A DNA stretch of 64,000 nucleotides. It comes from JOPF133 sp052144935. Lineage in GTDB: Bacteria > Acidobacteriota > Terriglobia > Bryobacterales > Bryobacteraceae. The notes beneath the pieces are model-generated. The model did no database searches. It was not told the origin of the DNA and was given only the letters and a program-made list of their open reading frames with translations. Within the stretch, counting starts at the first letter, position 1; each line of letters opens with the position of its first letter. Shown piece after piece: positions 25,964 to 33,974 of the stretch. The position numbers and the translations under genes are program-made. Where the stretch lies: NCBI GenBank assembly GCA_052144935.1, contig JBKQPR010000124.1:5726-69725 (forward strand). Direction: 5' to 3'.

Positions 25964-27310
25964 ATGGAACGCATGCAAACAACAGCCCTAACAAGAAGCC
26001 AGGCGGAAGCGCCTGTCCGACCAAACGACCTCAACAGCTCGCGAGCCTGGTGGGACAGGCATTCAGCCTGTCAAACCGGTGCGAAGCACCGGCAAGCGCC
26101 CACACAAGCGTGGGCGGACGCGGAGGGTACCCCGGCTGAGAGCCTGCGCCACGGCGCGCGCGGGGCAGCCCACACAAAGCGGGGGCGCCCTCTGGGCCCT
26201 GCCCCACGGGTGGCCTCTGAATGGCCAATCTCCAGGGGCAGGCATTCAGCCTGTCCGGACTTCTGCCACGCGATATTGGGAATCGCCGCTTTTCTGCTCG
26301 CCACGGCGTCCAGCCCGGCCCAGCCTCACACCGCGCGGCAGACCGAGGACCACGGGATCGCCATCGTGCGATTGAGCGACGCGGCGCACGGCGTGGAAGT
26401 CTCGATCGTTCCTTCAATCGGTAACCTGGCCTACGAAATGAAAGTGCACGGCCACAACATCCTGCATTTTCCTTATGCCGACGTCGCCGAGTTCGCCCGG
26501 CGGCCGGCGCTGTGCGCCATTCCACTGCTGGCGCCGTGGGCCAACCGGATGACCGAACAGGGCTTCTGGGCCAACGGCAAAAAATACGCGTTCGACCTGG
26601 GGCTGGGCAACGTGCGCGGCGCCCTGCCGATTCACGGCCTGCTGGTCAACTCGCCGTTGTGGCGTGTGACCGAGGTTGCCGCCGACGCGCATTCCGCCCG
26701 CGTCACCAGCCGCCTGGAGTTCTGGAAGGATCCCGACCTCATGGCGCAATGGCCGTTCGCACACGAATACGAGATGACCTACAGCCTGGCCGAAGGCGTC
26801 CTCGAGGTGCGGCTGACGGTCGCGAACCTCAGCTCGCAGCCTATGCCCCTGATGGTTGGGTTCCATCCGTACTACCGCATTCCCGATATTCCGCGCGACG
26901 AATGGGTGGCGCACATTCCGGCGCGCCAGCGGGTGGTCGCCGACGAGCGGTTGATCCCTACCGGCGAGTTCAAGCCGATGGATCTGCCAGCGCCGCTGCC
27001 GCTCAAGGGCCGCACCCTCGATGACGGCTTTATCGACCTGGAGCGCGATTCCTCCGGCCGCGCCCACTTTTCCATCGAAGCCGCGGGCCGCACCGTCGAG
27101 GCCATGTTCGGGCCGAAATACCCGGTGGCGGTGGTTTGGGAGCCCGCCCCGCCGCCGGGCCAGACGCGCGATTTCATCTGCTTCGAGCCGATGACCGCCA
27201 TCACCAGCGGCGTTAACCTGGCGCACGAGGGAAAGTACGGAGCGTTGCAAAGTGTCGCCGCCGGCGCGCGCTGGACCGAGAGCTTCTGGGTGCGCGCCAG
27301 CGGGATGTAA
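25964..27310 (+). CDS. Aldose 1-epimerase-like protein with a repeat-derived leader
   Basis: The conserved part begins near 26260 with a signal-like LGIAAFLLATASSPAQ and then the galactose-mutarotase fold: IVPSIGNLAYEMKVHG, IPLLAPWANRMTEQGFWANG, ALPIHGLLVNSPLW (catalytic His), MVGFHPYYRIPD (second His) and FICFEPMTAITSGVNL (catalytic Glu region). Interconversion of sugar anomers is the expected reaction. The start is uncertain: from ATG 25964, after AGGA, about 95 residues of repeat-derived sequence precede the signal; GTG 26210 and TTG near 26281 are alternatives. The repeat stretch holds GRPLGPAP, also found in the esterase leader. I kept the ATG with a ribosome site. Confidence 0.75.
   Translation: MERMQTTALTRSQAEAPVRPNDLNSSRAWWDRHSACQTGAKHRQAPTQAWADAEGTPAESLRHGARGAAHTKRGRPLGPAPRVASEWPISRGRHSACPDFCHAILGIAAFLLATASSPAQPHTARQTEDHGIAIVRLSDAAHGVEVSIVPSIGNLAYEMKVHGHNILHFPYADVAEFARRPALCAIPLLAPWANRMTEQGFWANGKKYAFDLGLGNVRGALPIHGLLVNSPLWRVTEVAADAHSARVTSRLEFWKDPDLMAQWPFAHEYEMTYSLAEGVLEVRLTVANLSSQPMPLMVGFHPYYRIPDIPRDEWVAHIPARQRVVADERLIPTGEFKPMDLPAPLPLKGRTLDDGFIDLERDSSGRAHFSIEAAGRTVEAMFGPKYPVAVVWEPAPPPGQTRDFICFEPMTAITSGVNLAHEGKYGALQSVAAGARWTESFWVRASGM
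26041..26258. repeat. Cluster of palindromic repeats in the epimerase leader
   Basis: GGGACAGGCATTCAGCCTGTC near 26050 and GGGGCAGGCATTCAGCCTGTC near 26238 are two copies of the same small hairpin. Between them are CCGGTGCGAAGCACCGG, GCGCCCACACAAGCGTGGGC and GGGGGCGCCCTCTGGGCCC (26182-26199), the last a member of the family at 6873. All are in the frame of the epimerase leader. Confidence 0.85.
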
Positions 27311-27503
27311 GGGACGGCATGGGTCCCCAGCCGAACCCGTGAGGCCCGTTCCAGGAGGCGAGCGGTTGTGGAGCGGCCACCCAAGCTACGGATGCTCTCC
27401 GCTCCGCGGGCCTGGGCAAGATGTATCGGCACAACCGGAAAATCGCCGCCCGCCGCCTTCGTCAGCAATCGGCCAAAGACAAAACCTGAAGGGGTTATCC
27501 ATT

Positions 27504-27836
27504 ATGAAAATTGACCCGGCTCTTGCTCTCCTCAGCGCCGCCCTGGAGCAGCTTCACTCTGTCGGGCTTTCCCTTGACCAGATCGAAAAGTCAGGCCGCC
27601 GGCCGGAATTGTCCACCGAGACCGGGCGAACGCGCGACGACTTGCGGCACACGATCACCGCGGTCCGCGCGCGCATCCAGGAACACGCCGACCTCCCGGA
27701 ATGGACCCGTTGGGCACGCACGGGAACACGGGGATTTCCGGCGCTTTCCCCGCGGGTGTTGCCTATCCCCCGCTTCTTCCCGTACTCTGGAAGGCATGGA
27801 AGTACATTTCGCCCCCGATCTGCAAGCCAAGATTGA
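27504..27836 (+). CDS. Small hypothetical protein
   Basis: 110 residues, ATG preceded by GAAGGGG at an acceptable distance. The first 70 residues look helical and protein-like (ALALLSAALEQLHSVGLSLD, DDLRHTITAVRARIQEHAD), while the end is arginine/proline-rich and overlaps the antitoxin start, so the true stop may have been lost. Nothing recognised. It could be a small regulator or coincidental. Confidence 0.35.
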   Translation: MKIDPALALLSAALEQLHSVGLSLDQIEKSGRRPELSTETGRTRDDLRHTITAVRARIQEHADLPEWTRWARTGTRGFPALSPRVLPIPRFFPYSGRHGSTFRPRSASQD

Positions 27837-28041
27837 CCAACTGGTCATCGAAACCGGACGTGCGCCCGACAAGCTGCTTGAGGACGCCATGGCCGGATAC
27901 GTTGTCGAGCTTGCGCAAACCCGCGAAATGCTTAACAGCCGTTATGACGACCTGAAACGCGGCAAGGTAAAGCCTATCGACGGCGAAGCATTCTTCGAGA
28001 GCCTTCGCAAACGTGAAGATGAAATGTTGAACAGGCAATGA
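27796..28041 (+). CDS. ParD-like antitoxin
   Basis: 81 residues from ATG 27796, which lies a short way after TGGAAGG. The N-terminal ribbon-helix-helix (VHFAPDLQAKIDQLVIETG, then LLEDAMAGYVVELA) should bind operator DNA; the C-terminal helix (SRYDDLKRGKVKPIDGEAFF, then ESLRKREDEM) should wrap the toxin. Its TGA overlaps the ATG of the toxin frame by four bases, the usual arrangement of parDE-type pairs. It is intact, while the toxin is not. Confidence 0.85.
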   Translation: MEVHFAPDLQAKIDQLVIETGRAPDKLLEDAMAGYVVELAQTREMLNSRYDDLKRGKVKPIDGEAFFESLRKREDEMLNRQ

Positions 28042-28356
28042 CCTGGGCAGGGCTTTGATCTTCATCCCCTCGCGGCCCAAGACATCACGGACATCTGGAC
28101 ATAAATCGCGGATGATAGTCCTCAAGCGGCCCGCCGTGTTCGAGAGGAAATCCTTGCCGCCATTCGCGCCTTGGTGTCTTTCCCTAATGTGGGCCACAAG
28201 CGCCCGGACCTCACTTCACTGCCCCTGCGTTTTAGCGTGGTGCGCGAGTATCGGATTGCCTATGTGCCGGACGAAAAGCCCCTTTGGGTTCTCGCGATGA
28301 TGCACGGACGGCGCAGCCCTCGCGTGATGGCGGCAATTCTCAGAGGCAGAGAATAA
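28038..28356 (+). pseudogene. ParE/RelE-type toxin with frameshift and nonsense codon
   Basis: Read with two repairs this is a standard ParE toxin: MTWAGFDLHPLAAQDI, TDIW, then IADDSPQAARRVREEILAAI, then VGHKRPDLTSLPLRFSVVRE, YRIAYVPDEKPLWVLAMMHG and a final RRSPRVMAAILRGRE. Lesion 1: one extra G in GCAGGGCTTT near 28050 sends the ATG frame into TGA. Lesion 2: TAA at 28102 where relatives have Tyr. A GTG at 28171 could start a 61-residue C-terminal piece, but the N-terminal helices would be missing. Two independent lesions make a sequencing error unlikely. Confidence 0.85.
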
Positions 28357-28411
28357 CCCGTTCCTCAACCGCTTGCCGCCGCCATGAACAGCTCGTCCCG
28401 AACCCTTTAAT

Positions 28412-30934
28412 TTACCGGTGGATCCGCACCCGCCCCGCCGCCACATTCGGCGTGGAGTTGGCGGCGCTCGTTGCCGGCGGCAGGAAGGGAACCGCGATCT
28501 GCTGGGTCCACGTCGCTCCGCTGGCGTCCCGGCCGGTAAATCCCATCGTCACCGACGTCGGCACGGACATGTTCGCCGCCTTCATACTTGCGGAAAGCGT
28601 GCCGTGCGCCGCGAGCGTGGTGCTGCCGAAGAAATCCGCGATCGAGGCCGCGTAGCTCACCCCGTCAAGCGTGAGCCCGGTCACCGTAGTGGCCACCCCC
28701 GCGGTTTCCTTCAACTGGATGGTGAAAAAGAACCTGTCGCCATTGGCATCCGGCGCCTGCTGGTAGACCGGATTCGGCGTCACCGACGGTGTCACTTGGG
28801 AGGTCGCAGTAGGAGTGCCCAGGTTGATCGTTGCGGTTCCCGATGAGGAGCTGAACGTGGGGCTGCCCCCGTAGGAAGCCTGCACCGTGTTGGTTGCCGT
28901 CAGCAACTGGCCGCCGAAAACCGTGATCGACGCGGTGGCGGTTCCTCCGGACCCCGAGAGCGGCACCGCCCCCAGCGATTGGTTCCCCAGCGTGAATGAA
29001 ACCGTTCCGGTGGGCGACTTGGCGCCGCTCGAAGCCTTCACGGTAGCGGTCAGCACCGTGGACCCGCTCGGCAGGATAGTGGGTTGGCTGGCAGTAAGCG
29101 TAGTGGTGGTGGAGGCAACCGGAAGGCCTCCCCATGCCGTGATCAGGTTGTACGCGTCCACGGAACCCAGTCCCGTCACAAGGTTGTAACCCACACCGGC
29201 CGTGTACCCAAACTGACCGTTGGCACAATCCGGCGTATCTGCCTGGCACGGTACCATGTTGTTCCCCGTGGTCACGTCGTGAAAAATGCCGGCTGTGCCT
29301 CCCGCCGCCATGCTGTACAGTTTCGGGTTGATGTTGCCCAGGCCGGGTTTCGCTTGCACCCCGTTCTGCACCAGGTACTGATTGAGAACGGCGATCATTC
29401 CGGCGAAAGAAGGCGTGGCGGCCGACGTGCCGCCCACGCCGAGTACCGTGCCCTCCGAAACGATGATGTAGGAATCGTGGGCGTCCGACGCGTTCAGGGA
29501 GACATCGGGCACATCGCGCGCGCCGTCGTTGGGAACACCGGGACCGGTTTGCCAGGAGGGCTTCTTGTACAGCGAACTCATCCCGCCGCCCGAAGCCGAA
29601 ATGCTCCCCCCAAGCGCCTCGCTCACCCCTGTGTCGTTCCAGGCCATCTCGGGGATATAGGAAAGCGCCGAGCCACCGTTGGGCCCGTTGCTGCTGCTCC
29701 AAAAGGTGAGGCTTCCCTCGTCGAATTCCGTTCCGCCCACCGCGGTTATCTCGGGAACGCTGGCGGGAAGGCTGACTGCCAGACCCTGCGTTGCCATCGG
29801 GACGTCATAATCGCAGCCGGCCGCTCCCGAATCGCCCGACGCAGCCAGCCAGGTAATTCCCAGCGCATTGCCTTTCTGTGCCTCCGTCTCATAGTCCGAA
29901 ACGCCGCCCTTCGGATCCGACGCCACCACCTGGGATTCGCACAGCCCAAAGCTCTCGCTGATCACGGGCGCCAGGTTGTTGTCGATGGCATAGTAAGACG
30001 AGTAGTCCGCGTCGTCGCTGAAGACGTAGAGCAGGGTGGCATATCGAGCCACCGCGCCGGCCCATTCCAGGTCGAGGTCCGCCTCCGTTTCGTCGTCGCT
30101 GTCGAACCCCGGGTACGTGCCGGTGGAAAACGTCTGTATCGTGGTTGGGGGCAGGCCCCAAGAGCTGCGGAACGCCGCAATGTCGCTGGGATCGATGTCG
30201 CTCTGTCCGACGATCGCAATGCTCTGTCCCGCGCCCGTATATCCGTAGCTGTACATGGGGACGAGATTGTAAATAGTCGCGAAATCGTCCGGCAACAGAT
30301 AATGGCTTCCGTCAGGTCCGGTAAAGTTCGGCAGGGCTTGCTTCCGCGGCGCCTTGGGGTGAAAGTCGTGGAGCCCCAGGACACGCGCGACCAGGGGCGC
30401 GATGGCCGCCGGCAAGGACACTTCCGTGGCGTTCGCGAAGTGATTTTCGGCGCCCACCTGGTAGCGGTGGATTTCCGTACCGAGTGCCGCCTGCACCTGG
30501 CCGGCCGTGCCGCTGAAACTGATAAAGTCGCGGCCGCGCGCCGTATATTGCACGGCGAAGCCCTGGGAGCGCAGCCAGGCGGCGATCTTGTCCAGATCCG
30601 CCGCACTCGTCCCGAACCGCTCGGCGTAGGTTTCCGGGGTCAACCAGTTGTGGTAGTTCGGCGAGGCGGGATCCTGCTGCTCCGCCAGCAACTGCTCGAG
30701 CGCGGCTTGCCGATCGGCCGACGGCCTCAGCATCAGCGTGATGTTGCCGAGCCGGAAATCGGGGTTCACCGCCCCCCGATCGTACTTCGGCTGCGCCTGA
30801 GGAGGAACGGTGCCTCTGAGGACGACCGGATTCCGGGCATCGATCGGGGCAGTGATGCGATCCTGCTGGGCCGGTAACACGGCAGCGAACAGGCAGACAA
30901 GGAGTACGGCGCGGACACTGGGGCACAATACCAT
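28412..30934 (-). CDS. S53 sedolisin-type peptidase with Ig-like C-terminus
   Basis: 840 residues, secreted (VLLVCLFAAVLPAQ). A pro-domain spans about 40-180 (NWLTPETYAERFGTSAADLD). The catalytic domain has the Glu/Asp pair in DDETEADLDLEWAG near 280, the oxyanion Asp in SGDSGAAGCDYD near 365 and the nucleophile Ser in GGTSAATPSFAG near 500, the sedolisin triad. The last 200 residues are an Ig-like domain (TTLTASQPTILPSGSTVLTA) and another beta domain. These enzymes work at low pH and self-activate by cutting off the pro-domain (known for the family). It is a single-gene unit, typical of the abundant secreted proteases of soil Acidobacteria. Confidence 0.93.
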   Translation of the reverse strand: MVLCPSVRAVLLVCLFAAVLPAQQDRITAPIDARNPVVLRGTVPPQAQPKYDRGAVNPDFRLGNITLMLRPSADRQAALEQLLAEQQDPASPNYHNWLTPETYAERFGTSAADLDKIAAWLRSQGFAVQYTARGRDFISFSGTAGQVQAALGTEIHRYQVGAENHFANATEVSLPAAIAPLVARVLGLHDFHPKAPRKQALPNFTGPDGSHYLLPDDFATIYNLVPMYSYGYTGAGQSIAIVGQSDIDPSDIAAFRSSWGLPPTTIQTFSTGTYPGFDSDDETEADLDLEWAGAVARYATLLYVFSDDADYSSYYAIDNNLAPVISESFGLCESQVVASDPKGGVSDYETEAQKGNALGITWLAASGDSGAAGCDYDVPMATQGLAVSLPASVPEITAVGGTEFDEGSLTFWSSSNGPNGGSALSYIPEMAWNDTGVSEALGGSISASGGGMSSLYKKPSWQTGPGVPNDGARDVPDVSLNASDAHDSYIIVSEGTVLGVGGTSAATPSFAGMIAVLNQYLVQNGVQAKPGLGNINPKLYSMAAGGTAGIFHDVTTGNNMVPCQADTPDCANGQFGYTAGVGYNLVTGLGSVDAYNLITAWGGLPVASTTTTLTASQPTILPSGSTVLTATVKASSGAKSPTGTVSFTLGNQSLGAVPLSGSGGTATASITVFGGQLLTATNTVQASYGGSPTFSSSSGTATINLGTPTATSQVTPSVTPNPVYQQAPDANGDRFFFTIQLKETAGVATTVTGLTLDGVSYAASIADFFGSTTLAAHGTLSASMKAANMSVPTSVTMGFTGRDASGATWTQQIAVPFLPPATSAANSTPNVAAGRVRIHR

Positions 30935-31010
30935 GACTCCTTGTACCGCTCAGGGCAAAGTGGTGTCCATTACCAAAAGGTTGATAGGCGGCTATAGCCG
31001 GAGGTAAATC

Positions 31011-31093
31011 GGTTGGCAGGCGAAAGCGCCTGCCCCACCTGACCTGCGAGCCCTTCGGCAGCAAGGTGGGGCAGGCGCTTTCGCCTGCCAACC
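31011..31093. repeat. Perfect 30-bp inverted repeat
   Basis: GGTTGGCAGGCGAAAGCGCC then TGCCCCACCT (31011-31040) is mirrored exactly at 31064-31093, with a 23-bp loop. Each arm itself holds the short hairpin AGGCGAAAGCGCCT. Related sequence is near 41105 and 41295. It could act as a bidirectional terminator for the peptidase and epimerase units. Confidence 0.95.
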
Positions 31094-31106
31094 GGCTCCG
31101 ATTCGG

Positions 31107-31141
31107 CGCCGGGCCCAGTGGGCACCTCGTAAGGGAGTAGT
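31107..31141. repeat. Half copy of the GGGCGCCC/GGGCCC palindrome
   Basis: GCCGGGCCCAGTGGGCACCT then CGTAAGGGAGTAG matches one arm of the palindrome at 6873-6955 at about 30 of 33 bases. It abuts the stop codon of the epimerase. Confidence 0.85.
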
Positions 31142-32170
31142 TCACGGCAACTGGAAGCAGCCGAGCGCCTCTTGCGCACCGCGTTCATAGGCCTCGATCA
31201 GGTTGTCCCAGCGGGCGTTGGCTTCGTCGTCGATCTGCCGCCGCGCCGGGTCGGCGTCGAACCAGGCCATGGTCCGGCGGATGCCCTCGGTGAACGGTAC
31301 GGTCGCGCAGTAGCCCGGAACGAAGCGCTTGATCTTGGTGTTATCGAAGACCACGCTGACGGCTTTGTCGCCCAGGAGGCCGCCGCGCGCCTCGGGGACG
31401 CACGCCGCGATGAAGTCGCTGGCGATATGCGCCAGTTGCGGCTCGGCGCCGGCCGCCTCGGCCGTCAGGCGATACCATTGGTCCCAGCACATCACCTCGT
31501 CGCTGGTGATGTGGAAGGCGTGTCCGATGGTCTGCTCGCGCGCCAGGAGTCCCACCAGCCCTTTAGCGAAATCGGTGTTATGGGTGATGACCCAGAGCGA
31601 CGAGCCATCCCCGGGAACAATCACCTTCTTTCCGCGGCGCATGCGATCCACCACGGTGTAGGATTTGGCCCAACTGTTGATCGCCAGGGCGATCTGCGTA
31701 TCGCCATAGGTCAGCGACGGGCGCACGATAGTCATGGGGAAACCCTCCTCGCGGTACGCGCGCATGAGGCGCTCTTCGCAGGCGATCTTCTGCCTGGAGT
31801 ACTCCCAGTACGGGTTGGCGAGCGGTGTGGACTCGGTGATCAGATAGTGCGTCGGGGGCTTCTGGTAGGCGCTGGCGGAGCTGATAAAGATGTAGTGGCG
31901 CGTCCGGCCGCGGAAAAGCGCGATGTCGCGCTCGATGTGGGCTGGTTCGAAGGCGATCCAATCGACTACCGCGTCGAAAGAGGCGCCGGCCAGCGCGTGG
32001 GATACGGCCGCGGCGTCTTCGATGTCCACGGCCAGCGTCTTTGCGCCGGCTGGCGGATGGGCCGAGTGACGGCCGCGGTTGAGGAGCGTAACGTCGATGC
32101 CGCGCTCGATCGCAAGCTGGGTCGAAGCTGTGCTGATGATGCCGGTTCCACCGATGAAGAGAACTTTCAT
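31142..32170 (-). CDS. NAD-dependent epimerase/dehydratase (extended SDR)
   Basis: 342 residues from ATG 32170. The Rossmann signature MKVLFIGGTGIISTASTQLA is at the extreme N terminus, which fixes the start. HYIFISSASAYQKPP and NPYWEYSRQKIACEE contain the Ser and the Tyr-x3-Gln-Lys (YSRQK) of the active site, close to the usual YxxxK. IVPGDGSSLWVITHNTDFAK and HAFHITSDEVMCWDQW resemble plastid CSP41/isoflavone-reductase-like epimerases. Substrate is unknown; a nucleotide sugar is possible. The gene is alone, between repeats on the 3' side and the divergent lipoprotein gene. Confidence 0.88.
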   Translation of the reverse strand: MKVLFIGGTGIISTASTQLAIERGIDVTLLNRGRHSAHPPAGAKTLAVDIEDAAAVSHALAGASFDAVVDWIAFEPAHIERDIALFRGRTRHYIFISSASAYQKPPTHYLITESTPLANPYWEYSRQKIACEERLMRAYREEGFPMTIVRPSLTYGDTQIALAINSWAKSYTVVDRMRRGKKVIVPGDGSSLWVITHNTDFAKGLVGLLAREQTIGHAFHITSDEVMCWDQWYRLTAEAAGAEPQLAHIASDFIAACVPEARGGLLGDKAVSVVFDNTKIKRFVPGYCATVPFTEGIRRTMAWFDADPARRQIDDEANARWDNLIEAYERGAQEALGCFQLP

Positions 32171-32260
32171 GAGTACGTTGTAGCAAATTGGAAAGGGCCG
32201 CTGCCGGTTTATCATGGATGAGGGATGGTGGTCCAAAAAACCCTCATCGGGGAGTGAAAC

Positions 32261-33934
32261 ATGAGGATTGTGAACGTGGGGCGCATGGCGGCGGTGGCGC
32301 TGCTCTCCATTGCGGGAGTGGCGTGTCACCGGCAGCCGCAATCCAAAGAACGGGCCGCCTTGGACAGTGCTTACCAGTCCGGCGTCCTGACCAAAGCCGA
32401 GTACGAAGCCAAGAGGGCTGCGCTCGAAACCCAGTCTACGGCGCTGGCCGCACTGGATAAGGCTCTGGAGGCGGGCGTCTTCACCAGGGACGAGTATCAG
32501 GCGAGGAAAGCGCAGTTGATGGCCCAAGCCGGCGCGCTGGCGGCGTTGGAGAGAGCGCATAACGCGGGCGTCCTCACCAAGGATGAGTATCTCGCCAAAA
32601 GGTCTGCCCTGCTGGCGCCCAACGCGGTTCCAGCCCCTCTACAGGCGCAGGAAGTGGCATCGGCCCCTCCGATCCCCTCCGAGGCGGTCCCATCGCCCGG
32701 CGCCGCTAACTCCACGGGCGCCGGTAATGCTCCGGGCGATCGATCGCCTCCTCCCGCAACAACCGGAGCGGTTCCAGCCCCACCGCAATTCCAGGCTCAA
32801 CCACAACCGGGTCCCGGCGCCAACCAGGCTGCGCCACCCTCACAGGGGGCGTCTTCTTCCGCGCAAGGCCATGTCCTGCGCATGAAACTCGTCAAGGCGG
32901 TCGATCAATATGGTTTCGAACGCCCCATGCCCTCCGCCAGCATGTTGATTCCGACCGACTGGCAATCGCAGGGCGGCACCACCTGGAACATCAAAGACAA
33001 GTGCAACGGCATCCAGACGAACCTGCGTACTTCCGGTCCCGACGGCCGCGGCGTGGAAGTGTTTCCCGCATTTAACTGGGTCTGGGCCGACGATCCCAAG
33101 CCCTTGCAGGCGACCGCCGCCCAGACCGCACGGATGGGGTCCCGCCCCTGTGACGTGATGCCGCCCATGAGCGCCGGCGACTTTCTGCGCAGAAACCTGA
33201 ACCGCTATCGCCCCAACGCCAAACTGGCAGGGCTGGAGCCGGCGCCGAAACTGATGGACATGCTGCAGCAACGGGCGCGCCAGAACGAGCAGGCAGGGGC
33301 CCAATACAACCTGAAACAGAGCATTCGGCCCGACGTGATCAAAGGGCGCGTCCGGTACAGCCTCAATGGCCAGGCCATCGAGGAGTGGATCATCGCGGCC
33401 ACTATCGTCACCAGCACCCTGGGCCCAAGCTATAACCCCCGGAACATGCAGATGGGCCAGTCACACACCTACCAATGCGCCGCCTACGTGACCGGCGAAC
33501 GGGCGCCCGAAGGCCAGCTCGATTCTTCCGAGAAGTTCTTCGAGCTGGTGGCGGGCACTTACCGCCCGGACCCGCAGTGGCAGGCCAAAGTGAGCGCCCA
33601 CGCCCTGGCCATGCAGCAGATCCACCTCAAGGGCGTGCGCGACCGGGCCGCCATCGTCTCGAAGAATGCCGATGACATCCGCAACATCCAGCGGCAGAGC
33701 TACGAGAACACGCAGCAAGCCGAGGATCATAGGTCCGAGCAGTGGGCCCAGACGATGCGAGGTGTCGAGACGTACCGAAATCCGGCGACCGGCGAGACCG
33801 TCGAACTCAGTAACCTATACGGGAATGCCTGGGTCAACAACCGGGGTGAGTATCTGCTGAGCGATCAAGCCAGCCTCGACCCCAGTGTCACATTCAAGGA
33901 AGACTGGAAGCCGCTCGAGCACGTCGTCAAATAG
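32261..33934 (+). CDS. Lipoprotein with three SHOCT-like repeats
   Basis: 557 residues, start after GGGGAG. The leader MAAVALLSIAGVACHRQ ends in a weak lipobox with Cys near residue 26. Then come three tandem SHOCT-like helices: ALDSAYQSGVLTKAEYEAKR, ALDKALEAGVFTRDEYQARK and ALERAHNAGVLTKDEYLAKR, each followed by an A-L pair. A Pro/Ala/Gln-rich linker (about 130-205) leads to a globular domain with DWQSQGGTTWNIKDKCNG and a final EDHRSEQWAQTMRGVETYRN, DPSVTF-type beta part. SHOCT helices are thought to tether or oligomerise proteins; here they are at the membrane side. It is followed 40 bases later by a smaller protein with the same leader and repeat, clearly paralogous in design. Confidence 0.8.
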   Translation: MRIVNVGRMAAVALLSIAGVACHRQPQSKERAALDSAYQSGVLTKAEYEAKRAALETQSTALAALDKALEAGVFTRDEYQARKAQLMAQAGALAALERAHNAGVLTKDEYLAKRSALLAPNAVPAPLQAQEVASAPPIPSEAVPSPGAANSTGAGNAPGDRSPPPATTGAVPAPPQFQAQPQPGPGANQAAPPSQGASSSAQGHVLRMKLVKAVDQYGFERPMPSASMLIPTDWQSQGGTTWNIKDKCNGIQTNLRTSGPDGRGVEVFPAFNWVWADDPKPLQATAAQTARMGSRPCDVMPPMSAGDFLRRNLNRYRPNAKLAGLEPAPKLMDMLQQRARQNEQAGAQYNLKQSIRPDVIKGRVRYSLNGQAIEEWIIAATIVTSTLGPSYNPRNMQMGQSHTYQCAAYVTGERAPEGQLDSSEKFFELVAGTYRPDPQWQAKVSAHALAMQQIHLKGVRDRAAIVSKNADDIRNIQRQSYENTQQAEDHRSEQWAQTMRGVETYRNPATGETVELSNLYGNAWVNNRGEYLLSDQASLDPSVTFKEDWKPLEHVVK

Positions 33935-33974
33935 CGGGGCGCCCCTGGCCCCTCCGCCGGAGAAGAACGGGAGC

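Noticed and set aside
29084..30877. 597-residue plus-strand frame opposite the S53 peptidase
   Set aside because: Antisense shadow of the sedolisin domain with Arg/Val/Gly-rich low-complexity product.
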